Assembly: GCA_965208015.1 (NCBI GenBank)
Contig: OZ242309.1
Location: forward strand, 186,001 to 250,000
Direction: 5' to 3'
DNA: 64,000 nt
From: Bin87 sp965208015
GTDB lineage: Bacteria > Chloroflexota > Dehalococcoidia > Lucifugimonadales > UBA3495
Position 1 is the first letter of the stretch. Each line of letters starts with the position of its first letter. Below the pieces are notes generated by a model. The model saw nothing but the letters and a program-made list of their open reading frames with translations. It was not told where the DNA came from and did no database searches. Position numbers and translations under genes: made by a program. Below are positions 1-8,165 of the stretch, piece after piece.

Positions 1-866
1 CCGTCGTAACGCCCGCCGCCGAGGATGGTGGACTGTGCTCCCTCCACGGCTGGCTGGATTTCGAACACGGTGCGGGTGTAGTAGTCCAGACCCCGAACTA
101 GCCGGTGGTCCACCCGGCTGGGTATCCCCGCCGCGTCCAGGTAGGAACGCACCCGGTCCCAGTGGGTTTGGCACTCGCCGCAGAGGCATTCCACCGACTT
201 GGGCGCTTCCTCGCCTAAGGCGCGGCACGTCTCCACCTTGCAATCCAAGAGCCGCAACGGGTTGCGCTCCAGTCGCTGCCGGCAGTCCGGGCAAAGGTTC
301 GCGGTCTGGCCCTGGTAGTAAGACTTCAGGGCTGCGATGTACTCCGGGCGGCACTGCGCGTCGCCGATGCTGTTGGTCAGGAGGGTGATGTCGGAGAGGC
401 CGATGTCGTGCATGAAAGTCCAGGCCAGCTCGATTACCTCCGCGTCCACCGACGGGTCGCCGTCGCCGATGGCTTCCACACCGAACTGGTGGTGCTGCCG
501 GAACCGGCCGGCCTGCGGCCGCTCGTAGCGGAACACCGGGCACAGGTAGTACATCCGCACCGGCTGCGCCTGGTTGTGCATGCCGTGTTCCAAGTAGGCG
601 CGGCACACCGGCGCCGTACCCTCCGCGCGCAGGGTCAAGTGGTCGCCACCCCGGTCCTCAAAGACGTACATCTCCTTTTCGACGATGTCCGTTCCCTCGC
701 CAACGCCGCGAACGAAGAGCCCCGCGTCCTCGAACATTGGGCTGTCGATCCTGCCGTAGCCGAACCGGCGGGCCACGTCGGTAGCGTGGGACTCGATGTA
801 GCGCCAGTATTTTTGCTCTGCGGGCAGGCGGTCGGCGGTACCCCGGGGGGCTTGGAAGGTGGGCAT
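1..866 (-). CDS. hisS: Histidine-tRNA ligase (partial, C-terminus outside window)
   Basis: Class II aminoacyl-tRNA synthetase that charges tRNA-His in the cytoplasm. The reverse strand reads from an ATG at 866 (MPTFQAPRGTADRLP) to the window edge, giving about 288 residues. Visible family features are the class II motif 2 region (VFRYERPQAGRFRQ), the Q-H-H-Q-F-G strand after it, a four-cysteine insertion (CPDC and CLCGEC) and the histidine-specific segment VRGLDYYTRTVFE followed by GGGRYD. Motif 3 and the anticodon-binding domain should lie beyond position 1. The start fits the family N-terminus, where the substrate-binding G-T-x-D motif sits near residue 10. It is downstream of the CoA transferase on the same strand with a 112-bp gap, so it may have its own promoter. 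The identification is firm; only the C-terminus is unseen. Confidence 0.95.
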   Translation of the reverse strand, partial: MPTFQAPRGTADRLPAEQKYWRYIESHATDVARRFGYGRIDSPMFEDAGLFVRGVGEGTDIVEKEMYVFEDRGGDHLTLRAEGTAPVCRAYLEHGMHNQAQPVRMYYLCPVFRYERPQAGRFRQHHQFGVEAIGDGDPSVDAEVIELAWTFMHDIGLSDITLLTNSIGDAQCRPEYIAALKSYYQGQTANLCPDCRQRLERNPLRLLDCKVETCRALGEEAPKSVECLCGECQTHWDRVRSYLDAAGIPSRVDHRLVRGLDYYTRTVFEIQPAVEGAQSTILGGGRYD

Positions 867-978
867 GGCGTGGTCAGCGCTCCTTGTGCATTGGCCGAGC
901 AAACGGAAAAGCGTGTGCGAGGTTCATTCTATCACCCGGCTTCCGAAACCTGCGCGATTCGAACATCTCAATCATCTG

Positions 979-2229
979 TCAGGCCTTGCCCTCGGCTTCC
1001 AGTTGGGCCACCTCGTCCTGCGTCAACCCCCCGATGCCGCAAAGCACGTCCCGGTTGTGCTGACCCAGCGTCGGCGGCGGGTTTGCCGGCGTATCAACGC
1101 AACCGGTGAGTTGCACCGGCGTGTTGACCGTGCGGAAAGGCCGGCCGTAGGTGTCGCCGCTGTCCACGAACATGTTCCGGGCCTCCAAGTGCGGGCAACT
1201 GTCCAAATCCGCCGCGTCCTGCACAATGCCCATGGAAAACCCGCAATCCAGGAGTTGCTGGTTCAGTTCCCGTTTCGGGATGTTCTGGGACCATTCTTCA
1301 ATCGCTGGAACAATGTGGCTAGTGAAGAAAGGCCCGGTCACTCCCCGGCCGAGATAGCGCGGATCATCCGCCAGTTCCGGCCGCCCGACGAGGTTCCACA
1401 TTGCTCGCCACTTGTCGTCGGCGTTGCCGGCTCCGGCCAACACCACGTACCCATCGGCCGCGCGCAAGGTGAGCTGAGCGGAGAACATATTCTCGCGGGC
1501 CGTTGTGGTCACCTGACCGGTGCATTGGAACAGCGGCATACTGCTGGTGGTGTGAGCCGCCATGCAGTCGTACATCGACATGTCCACGTGCTGCCCTTTG
1601 CCGGTCTTGCGCCGTGACTCCAGCGCCAGCATCACGCCCAGCGCGGCCCATACCGCCGGCACCGAATCGCCCATGTTGTCGCCCACCATCTGAGGCCCGC
1701 TCTCAGGCGTGCCGGTGGTGACCATCCAGCCGCCCATGCCCTGGACGCAGGGGTTGTTCGCCGGCCAGTTGGAGTAGGGCCCGCGCAGTCCGTCGCTGTC
1801 CCCATATCCTGAGATGCTCGCGTACACCAGCCCGGGGTTGATCTCGCTGAGCCGCTCGTAGCTGAAACCAAGGCGTCCCATTGCTCCCGGGCCCCAGTTG
1901 TCCAGCAGCACGTCGGATACCTTGAGCATGTTTTCAAAAGCGCGTTTGCCGACCGGGTCTCTCAGGTCCAGGGACACGCTTTTCTTGTTGCGGTTCACCC
2001 CAAGGTAGCGTGCGCTGATCTGCGAGCCGTCCGGACCCTCCACGAATGGCTCGTTCCTTCGCGCCTGGTCTCCGGTGCCCGGCCTTTCGATCTTGATTAC
2101 CTCCGCGCCCATATCCGCCAGGATCATAGAGCAGAACGGCCCGGCCACGATGTGCGTGGCGTCCAGCACCCGGAGCCCTTCCAGCGGCAACGGTTGCAGA
2201 TTCGGTTCAGGGTTTGCAGTCGATGTCAT
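979..2229 (-). CDS. CaiB/BaiF family (class III) CoA transferase
   Basis: A 416-residue family III CoA transferase, which moves CoA between carboxylic acids through an aspartyl-CoA intermediate. The N-terminal LPLEGLRVLDATHIVAGPF and GAEVIKIERP strands are the family hallmark. The expected catalytic aspartate lies in VGDNMGDS (about residue 184), and the C-terminal GQHNRDVL loop is typical. Substrate cannot be read from the sequence; formyl-, carnitine-, succinyl- and methylfumaryl-type enzymes share this fold. It sits between the prenyl synthase and hisS on the same strand, without pathway partners. A second, divergent paralogue lies at 41432-42646. The family assignment is firm and the specific reaction is unknown. 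Confidence 0.9.
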   Translation of the reverse strand: MTSTANPEPNLQPLPLEGLRVLDATHIVAGPFCSMILADMGAEVIKIERPGTGDQARRNEPFVEGPDGSQISARYLGVNRNKKSVSLDLRDPVGKRAFENMLKVSDVLLDNWGPGAMGRLGFSYERLSEINPGLVYASISGYGDSDGLRGPYSNWPANNPCVQGMGGWMVTTGTPESGPQMVGDNMGDSVPAVWAALGVMLALESRRKTGKGQHVDMSMYDCMAAHTTSSMPLFQCTGQVTTTARENMFSAQLTLRAADGYVVLAGAGNADDKWRAMWNLVGRPELADDPRYLGRGVTGPFFTSHIVPAIEEWSQNIPKRELNQQLLDCGFSMGIVQDAADLDSCPHLEARNMFVDSGDTYGRPFRTVNTPVQLTGCVDTPANPPPTLGQHNRDVLCGIGGLTQDEVAQLEAEGKA

Positions 2230-2407
2230 GGTCCAGCTCCATCAGCGCGCCGGGATTGAAGCGGCGCCCGCGGCTGGGCGCCCACTGCAACTATACGGGA
2301 TCAGGCGTGCTACCGCAGCGGAATCCTGTCGGGTTTCTGGCTGCTGGTGCCACCGCTATGCGATGCGGCGTTGGCCGAGGCGCGGACTGCCCGTCCCGAA
2401 CGTGGCC

Positions 2408-3406
2408 CTAACGCGACCGTTCCCGGATGTAGTCCACCATCTCCAGCAGTGAGCGTCGCGGAGCGCAGTCCGGCAGATCGTCCAGCGCCGCCGCCGCCTC
2501 GGAGCAGTAGTCGCGAATCACCGCGAAACAGTCGGGCACGATGTTCGATCCGTCAATCATGTCCAGCGATTTCTGCAGCAGGTGGTCCACGTCCGAGCCG
2601 CCGCTGGTTATGGATGCGAACAGCCTGTCTATCGGGTGATCGTCGGGGTACCGTTCCATCAACATGATCGTCGGCAGCGTCACTACCCCCTGCATCAGGT
2701 CATTGCCCACGGGTTTGCCGATTTCGCTGGCATCCCCCTGGATGTCCAGCAGGTCGTCCACGATCTGGAAGGCCATGCCCACGTTGTACCCGTACCTCCG
2801 CAGCGCCTGCACGTGGTTCTCCGGCGCGCCGCTGAGGATGGACCCGGTTTCGGCGGAGGTGCAGAACAGCGACGCCGTCTTGCGATAGATGCGCTCGTCG
2901 TACAGCCGGCGGGCCTTCGAAGGGTCAAAGGTGGTGAAGAACTCGATGAGCTGTCCGCTGGCGAGCTCCATGATGGTTTCGGAGAACCGGCGGATGACGC
3001 GAACCACCCCGGTGTCGCAGACGAAGGTGGCGGAAGTGGCGAACAGGTAGTCGCCGAGAAGCACCGCGACGTGATTACCGTACATCTTGTTGATGGTGGG
3101 CTTGCCCCGCCGCAGGCCGGCATTGTCCACCGTGTCGTCGTGGATCAGGGTCGCCAGGTGGAGCAGTTCAACCGCCGCGGCCATGATGAGGGACAGCTTC
3201 CGCTCGTGCTCGTGAAACTCCGCCGACAGCAGGGTCAACGCCGGGCGAACCCTCTTGCCGCCCGAACGCAGGGCGTAATCCAGCAGCGGGTCCAGGTCCG
3301 CGATATCGGTCTGGCACAGCTTGTAGAGCTGCTCTTCGACCTGGGCCAGCTGATCGACCACCGGAGCGTAGATCGATACGGTTTGCAGGTCCAGCCCGGG
3401 CTGCAC
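2408..3406 (-). CDS. Polyprenyl diphosphate synthase (trans, long chain)
   Basis: Trans-isoprenyl diphosphate synthase that chains isopentenyl diphosphate units, probably for the quinone side chain. The first aspartate-rich motif DDTVD is at residues 90-94 within LLHLATLIHDDTVDNAG. The second, DDLLD, is at 217-221 within FQIVDDLLDIQGD, and GGKRVRP lies near residue 49. The frame stays open upstream inside metG, but family homology begins only around DLQTVSIYAPVVDQL. I therefore chose the GTG at 3406, which gives 332 residues, a normal length, and starts 25 bases after the metG stop. No strong ribosome-binding site is visible, so translation may be coupled to metG. Product chain length (hepta- to decaprenyl) cannot be told from sequence alone. 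It resembles IspB/HepT. Confidence 0.9.
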   Translation of the reverse strand: MQPGLDLQTVSIYAPVVDQLAQVEEQLYKLCQTDIADLDPLLDYALRSGGKRVRPALTLLSAEFHEHERKLSLIMAAAVELLHLATLIHDDTVDNAGLRRGKPTINKMYGNHVAVLLGDYLFATSATFVCDTGVVRVIRRFSETIMELASGQLIEFFTTFDPSKARRLYDERIYRKTASLFCTSAETGSILSGAPENHVQALRRYGYNVGMAFQIVDDLLDIQGDASEIGKPVGNDLMQGVVTLPTIMLMERYPDDHPIDRLFASITSGGSDVDHLLQKSLDMIDGSNIVPDCFAVIRDYCSEAAAALDDLPDCAPRRSLLEMVDYIRERSR

Positions 3407-3431
3407 GGTGGATCGCTCAGGAACCGGAGGA

Positions 3432-5117
3432 TCAGGCGGAGACGCCCAGCTGGCTGGCTTCCTGCTCCGCCACGGCGTCGTCCAGCTTGGTGTACAGATT
3501 CGACGGGTTTCGCAGCACGCCGCCGGGCTTGATGGCGCCGACCAGCGCGTCGAAGTCCCACGGCTCGTCAGACACTTCTCCGTCAAACCCGAGGAACCCG
3601 TGCAGCTTCTGGCTGGTGAACGGCAGATACGGGGCCAGCATTACCTTGAGGCAGTTGAGCACCTGGATGGTGGTGCCCAGCGAGCGGGCGGCGTGGGCCC
3701 GGTCTTCCTTGATGGCCTGCCAGGGAGCCCTGGCGTCCAGATACCGGTTGCACTCCTGCGCCAGTCCGAAGGCTTGGCTGACGCCGGCGCGGAAGCGGGT
3801 ATGGGCCAGGCTGTCGTCCACCGCCGTCATGGTCTCGCGGGCCGTTTGCAGTAGCCTGTGTTCCATGTCATCGGGAGCGGACGCATCAACCGGCACCTGG
3901 CCGTCGAAGTTGCGGTAGGTGAACCGCAGCACCCGATTCACCAGGTTGCCGTAGGTGGCCACCAGCTCGTCGTTGTTGCGGCGAACGAACTCGCTCCAGG
4001 TGAAGTCGGTGTCCCCGCTCTCCGGCATGTTGATCGACAACAGGTAACGCAGCGGATCGGGGTCGTACCGGTCCAGGTAGTCCGGCACCCATACTGCCCA
4101 GTTTTGGCTCGTGGAAAACTTGAGGCCTTCCAGGCTCAGGAACTCGTTGGCGGGAACGTCATAGGGCAGGTTCAGGCCGCCATACCCCATGAGCATGGCC
4201 GGCCAGATGATGCTGTGGAAGGGAATGTTGTCCTTGCCGATGAAGTAGTACGTCCTCGTATTCTCGTCCTTCCAGTAGTTCTGCCAGTCGTCCGCCTGCC
4301 CGTTGCTCGAGGCCCATTCGACGGCCGCCGACAGGTAGCCGATCACCGCCTCGAACCACACGTAAATCCGCTTTTCCTCGTAACCATCCAGCGGCAGAGG
4401 GACGCCCCAGGTCAGGTCGCGGGTGATCGCCCGGTCTTTCAGGCCACCCTGTAGGAAACTCCGCGTGCCGTTAGCTACGTTGGGTCGCCAGTGGTGCTGC
4501 TGGTTGATCCAGTCCAGCAGCGGCTCCTGGAAGGCGGACAGTTTCAGAAAGAAATGCTCCGAGTCGCGAAACTGGGGCGTATTCCCGCAGATGCTGCAAG
4601 CCGGGTTCACCAGTTCGATGGGATCCAGGGTGTGGCCGCAGGCGTCGCACTGGTCGCCGCGGGCCCTCTGGTTAGCGCAGTGGGGGCAGGTGCCCTCCAC
4701 GTACCGGTCGGGCAGGAAGCGGTCGCACCCCGAACAATGCGCCAGCAGCATCGTGTCGGGATAGATGTAACCCTGTTCCTTCAGGCGCAGGAAGAAGTCC
4801 TGCACCACCGCCTGGTGGTTCTCGGTGTGCGTTGATGTGAAAAGGTCGAAGGAGATGCCCAGGCGTTCCCACGTGTCCAGAAACTGAGCGTGGTAGCGTT
4901 CCAGCACTTCCTGCGGTTCCAAGCCTTCCTGGTCAGCGCGGATGGTTATGGGAGTGCCGTGGGCGTCGGAGCCGGATACCATCAGCACGTCGTTGCCCTT
5001 CATGCGGTGATAGCGGGCGAAAATATCGGCGGCCAGGTAGCAGCCGGCAACGTGTCCCATGTGCAGCGGGCCGTTGGCATAGGGCCACGCGACACCTATC
5101 AAGATGCGTTCGGGCAC
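3432..5117 (-). CDS. metG: Methionine-tRNA ligase
   Basis: Class I synthetase charging tRNA-Met; 561 residues. The ATP-binding HIGH motif is HMGH at residues 19-22. The KMSKS loop is the variant KFSTS at 333-337, as in many MetRS of this type. The insertion domain has two zinc knuckles: C128/C131/C144/C147 and C157/C160/C174/C177. The C-terminal helical anticodon-binding domain is present, but the dimerising OB-fold found in some MetRS is not. The ATG start at 5117 matches the family N-terminus (PERILIGVAWPYANGPLHMG). It leads a minus-strand run with the prenyl synthase 25 bases downstream, and the upstream gene is divergent. Confidence 0.96.
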   Translation of the reverse strand: MPERILIGVAWPYANGPLHMGHVAGCYLAADIFARYHRMKGNDVLMVSGSDAHGTPITIRADQEGLEPQEVLERYHAQFLDTWERLGISFDLFTSTHTENHQAVVQDFFLRLKEQGYIYPDTMLLAHCSGCDRFLPDRYVEGTCPHCANQRARGDQCDACGHTLDPIELVNPACSICGNTPQFRDSEHFFLKLSAFQEPLLDWINQQHHWRPNVANGTRSFLQGGLKDRAITRDLTWGVPLPLDGYEEKRIYVWFEAVIGYLSAAVEWASSNGQADDWQNYWKDENTRTYYFIGKDNIPFHSIIWPAMLMGYGGLNLPYDVPANEFLSLEGLKFSTSQNWAVWVPDYLDRYDPDPLRYLLSINMPESGDTDFTWSEFVRRNNDELVATYGNLVNRVLRFTYRNFDGQVPVDASAPDDMEHRLLQTARETMTAVDDSLAHTRFRAGVSQAFGLAQECNRYLDARAPWQAIKEDRAHAARSLGTTIQVLNCLKVMLAPYLPFTSQKLHGFLGFDGEVSDEPWDFDALVGAIKPGGVLRNPSNLYTKLDDAVAEQEASQLGVSA

Positions 5118-5356
5118 GGTAACCCTCCATACTCCGATGACTGAACTGGCGAAGCAATTCTAGCATAACGGGCGCACTGCTTCCGTGCGTTTAACCCTTC
5201 GGATGCCAGGATCTGACGCGATAACGGCGAGATCGGCCCGCCCGTTGAGTTCCGCCGATTGTTCCGTGCCGTATCATCGTCGTTGATAGGATAAAATACC
5301 TGCTGACGCATTGCCCCTTTTACCATGTACCCGCCGACAAATCACGGATTGCTTTG

Positions 5357-7426
5357 ATGACCGAACCCATAGGTCCAGACCTCTTTCGGTGCCTGAAAAC
5401 CGTGGGCGATCCCACGGTTTCGTCCGACGGTAGCCGATGCGCCTACGTGCTCTCGTGGATCGACGAAGAGACCTCCGAGCCACGGGCGCGCATCTACCAG
5501 GTGGTGCTCGACAGCCCAACGACGGACAGGACGCCTCGCCCGTTCACCCAGGGCGACAACGATGGTCACCCTCGTTTCTCTCCCGACGGCGCGACGCTGG
5601 CCTTTCTGCGCACGGGCGCCAAGGACGGCGATTCGACCCGTCAGGTTTGGCTGATGCCGGCCGCCGGCGGTGAAGCCGCCCAACTCACCGAACTGGACGG
5701 CGGCGTCAGGGAGTTCGCCTGGTCGCCCGATTCTTCGCGCCTCGCAGTCGTTTCCGACGTCGATTCCACGGACCGGCCCAAGAAGCCGGACCTGCCCGCC
5801 GCCAAAGAGGTGCACCGCATCCGCTACCGGCATGACGCCATCGGTTGGCGCGGCGACAACCATTTCCACCTTTTCCTCGTGGATGCAGCCTCCGGCGAAT
5901 CCGGCCAACTGACTTCCGGCGATTGGGACGACATGGCCCCGGCGTGGTCCCCGGATGGCGGGCGCATTGCCTTCATATCCGGGCGTTCCGGCGACCGGGA
6001 CGTCACCGCCAACAACGAGGTCTACGTGATGGACGTCGCCGATGGGCTCCCGCAGAACGAAGAGTCTGCGGAACCGGAACTGTGGTCCCAGGGCCTTACG
6101 GATGTCGCCGCGGTGTCCTGGTCGCCCGAAGGGTGCCGGCTCCTCGCCGCCGGCGGGATCGACGACGGTCTGGCGGTGCTATGGCAAGCGTATCTGTACA
6201 TTCTTGAGCCGGGCCGCCCACCTCAGCAACTGACCGACGACAGCCTGCGTCCCTGCCTTGGGTACCCGGGCATCTATCCGCCCCTCGATCTGCGGTGGCT
6301 GCCGGGCGACGAGGACGATGGGCGCATCGTATTCCTGGGCGACTCGTGGGGGGAAACCAGGCTTTACGAAATGGCGGTAAAGCCAGAAGGGGGTTCTGCG
6401 CCCGCCGCGATCACCGGAGGAGGCGAGCTGCTGTCCGGCGTGGCTATGGACGCGGCAGCGAATCGGGTGGTAGTTGCCGGCTCGCATCCGGCAAGTCCGT
6501 CGGACGCCTACGTCATCGACCGTCTATCGCAGCCTTGCGAAACTAACCGGCGCCGGATCACCACCCATAACGACGCTTGGCTGTCCCAACACGTTCCCGC
6601 TCCCATGGAGAAGCTCCTTGTCGAGCGGGAGGACTGGGACATCGAATGTCGCCTGTACCATCCGCCCAACTTTGATCCCACCCAGCGCTACCCTCTGGTG
6701 CTGGAGATTCACGGCGGCCCCAACGGAGCCTTTTACGATTCATTCGTGCCGTGGCACCAGGTATTGGCCGGAGCCGGTTACCTGACCCTGGCGGTGAACC
6801 CCCGCGGATCGTCCACCTACGGCGAGGAGTTCGTTAACGCCGTTCTAGGTGACTGGGGCGGCGACGACTACCGTGACCTCATGGCTGCTGTGGACCTGGT
6901 GTGCGAGCGCGACTACGTGGACGCCGACCGGCTGGGCGTCCACGGGTATAGCTATGGCGGATACATGACCACCTGGATGATCGGCCACACTGACCGCTTC
7001 CGCGCGGCGGTGGCGGGCGCCCCCTGCATTGACCTGTGGACCATGTACGGCACCTCGGACATTGCGACGAGTTTCGGGGAAACCCAGTGGGCCATCCGGC
7101 TTGCCGGCGGGATGCCCATCAGCCGTCCATTGGCTAGCGAGTTGGCGGATGGCGTGGATACCCTCGCGTTTCGGCTGCTCCAGCGGTCGCCCATCAGGTT
7201 CGCGCCGCAGGTAGAGACCCCCGTGCTGTTGCTCCACGGCGAGTCTGACGCCCGATGCCCCATCGGCCAGAGCGAGCAGTATTTCCAGGTGATGAAGCGG
7301 CTGGACAAAGAGGTGGAGATGGTGCGGTTCCCCGGCTGCGGCCACGGGTTTCTCCGCACGGGGCACGTTGCTCTGCGCCAGGAATACCTGGAGCGAATGC
7401 TCGGCTGGTTCCAACGTTGGCTCTGA
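5357..7426 (+). CDS. Prolyl oligopeptidase family (S9) serine peptidase
   Basis: A 689-residue S9-family peptidase, closest in layout to the acylaminoacyl-peptidase (S9C) branch. The N-terminal two-thirds is a TolB/WD40-like beta-propeller with recurring blade strands such as HPRFSPDGATLAFL and MAPAWSPDGGRIAFIS. The C-terminal alpha/beta-hydrolase domain carries the nucleophile S532 in GYSYGGY, the acid in HGESDARCP and the histidine in GCGHGF. There is no signal peptide, so a cytoplasmic role in peptide turnover is likely. I use the ATG at 5357; a TTG one codon earlier is also possible. The gene is divergent from metG and stands alone, followed by a small unrelated gene. Confidence 0.93.
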   Translation: MTEPIGPDLFRCLKTVGDPTVSSDGSRCAYVLSWIDEETSEPRARIYQVVLDSPTTDRTPRPFTQGDNDGHPRFSPDGATLAFLRTGAKDGDSTRQVWLMPAAGGEAAQLTELDGGVREFAWSPDSSRLAVVSDVDSTDRPKKPDLPAAKEVHRIRYRHDAIGWRGDNHFHLFLVDAASGESGQLTSGDWDDMAPAWSPDGGRIAFISGRSGDRDVTANNEVYVMDVADGLPQNEESAEPELWSQGLTDVAAVSWSPEGCRLLAAGGIDDGLAVLWQAYLYILEPGRPPQQLTDDSLRPCLGYPGIYPPLDLRWLPGDEDDGRIVFLGDSWGETRLYEMAVKPEGGSAPAAITGGGELLSGVAMDAAANRVVVAGSHPASPSDAYVIDRLSQPCETNRRRITTHNDAWLSQHVPAPMEKLLVEREDWDIECRLYHPPNFDPTQRYPLVLEIHGGPNGAFYDSFVPWHQVLAGAGYLTLAVNPRGSSTYGEEFVNAVLGDWGGDDYRDLMAAVDLVCERDYVDADRLGVHGYSYGGYMTTWMIGHTDRFRAAVAGAPCIDLWTMYGTSDIATSFGETQWAIRLAGGMPISRPLASELADGVDTLAFRLLQRSPIRFAPQVETPVLLLHGESDARCPIGQSEQYFQVMKRLDKEVEMVRFPGCGHGFLRTGHVALRQEYLERMLGWFQRWL

Positions 7427-7488
7427 GCTCGGTTGCAACGGCCTGAATCTCGCCAAGTACGTAGAACTGAAACCGCTGGAGCAAAGCA

Positions 7489-7869
7489 ATGACCGCCGCA
7501 GATTTCTCTCATGAAACGAACGCCATCACGTACCGCCATGAACGAAGTTGGCACTTTCTGGCGCTGGTAGATGTCGAAGTGACCAACGGCGAGATGGAAG
7601 GGGCTGGCAACAAGATTTGGGGCGCCGCCGCCCATGCCATCAAGGCGGTGGCGGAGAGGAAGGGTTGGCGTCATGGCTCCCATGCTATGTTGGAAGAGAC
7701 CGTGCTTCGTCTGATTGATGACGAAGGGGCTACACCGCGTTTGCTCAACTACTACAGGAGCGCCAACTGGTTTCATACCCGCTTTTACAGCGGCCCGCCA
7801 CATCAGGATCAAATTCGTGACGGCCAGCGCGAAGTGGCTGAGTTCATCGAGATTCTGGAGAACCTCTAA
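7489..7869 (+). CDS. Small helical protein, PaREP1/HEPN-like
   Basis: A 126-residue predicted helical protein. The central stretch (GAGNKIWGAAAHAIKAVAE followed by GWRHGSH) resembles the PaREP1/HEPN-type helical families seen in archaea and thermophiles, where an aligned K-x-W-x-A-A-x-x-A-x-K pattern and a downstream S-H occur. The tail HTRFYSGPPH and the acidic GQREVAEFIEILENL are consistent with the same fold. HEPN domains often act as RNases, but the R-x4-6-H catalytic motif is not clear here (RHGSH is too short), so no function is assigned. The ATG at 7489 is preceded by GGAG at a workable distance. No nucleotidyltransferase partner is adjacent. Confidence 0.6.
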   Translation: MTAADFSHETNAITYRHERSWHFLALVDVEVTNGEMEGAGNKIWGAAAHAIKAVAERKGWRHGSHAMLEETVLRLIDDEGATPRLLNYYRSANWFHTRFYSGPPHQDQIRDGQREVAEFIEILENL

Positions 7870-7915
7870 CCCACCCCATGAGCGGCAACAACCGGCCGAC
7901 GGGAGCAGGATTGCA

Positions 7916-8110
7916 ATGTCCAACGATGATTCGCTCGAAGAACGTGTCCAGATGCTCGCCGAACTGGTAGGCATACCCATCGACGACGCCGATCTGCCAG
8001 AGGTGGCCAACCGTTTCGCCAGCCTGATGCAGGAGCTCGACCGTCTGCGCGACCTTGATCTGGAAGGTATTGAGCCCGTGAGTATTTTCCCGGATCCGGA
8101 AGACGATTGA
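7916..8110 (+). CDS. AtzG-like (DUF4089/GatC-like) small subunit
   Basis: A 64-residue protein starting at an ATG preceded by GGGAGCAGG. Its sequence (MLAELVGIPIDDADLPEVA early, EGIEPVSIF at the end) fits the short DUF4089/AtzG type of GatC-like subunit. Those proteins bind and stabilise an amidase-signature partner. The frame continues upstream, but that part is non-homologous read-through of the preceding gene. The amidase begins 55 bases downstream on the same strand, the arrangement seen for AtzG-AtzE and GatC-GatA pairs. It is too short to be a full GatC (about 95 residues). The partner-subunit role is inferred from context and motif. Confidence 0.72.
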   Translation: MSNDDSLEERVQMLAELVGIPIDDADLPEVANRFASLMQELDRLRDLDLEGIEPVSIFPDPEDD

Positions 8111-8165
8111 ACCGGGAATTAGCATCGTACGCCCATGAGTGCTCATACCCTGCCGGAGTTTCGCC

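Noticed and set aside
2408..3586. Longer start for the prenyl diphosphate synthase at 3586
   Set aside because: The first 60 codons overlap metG in another frame and have no prenyltransferase homology; the GTG at 3406 gives a normal-length protein.
5269..5297. Promoter for the S9 peptidase with TAAAAT at 5292-5297
   Set aside because: No acceptable -35 box lies 16-18 bases upstream, so I did not list it.
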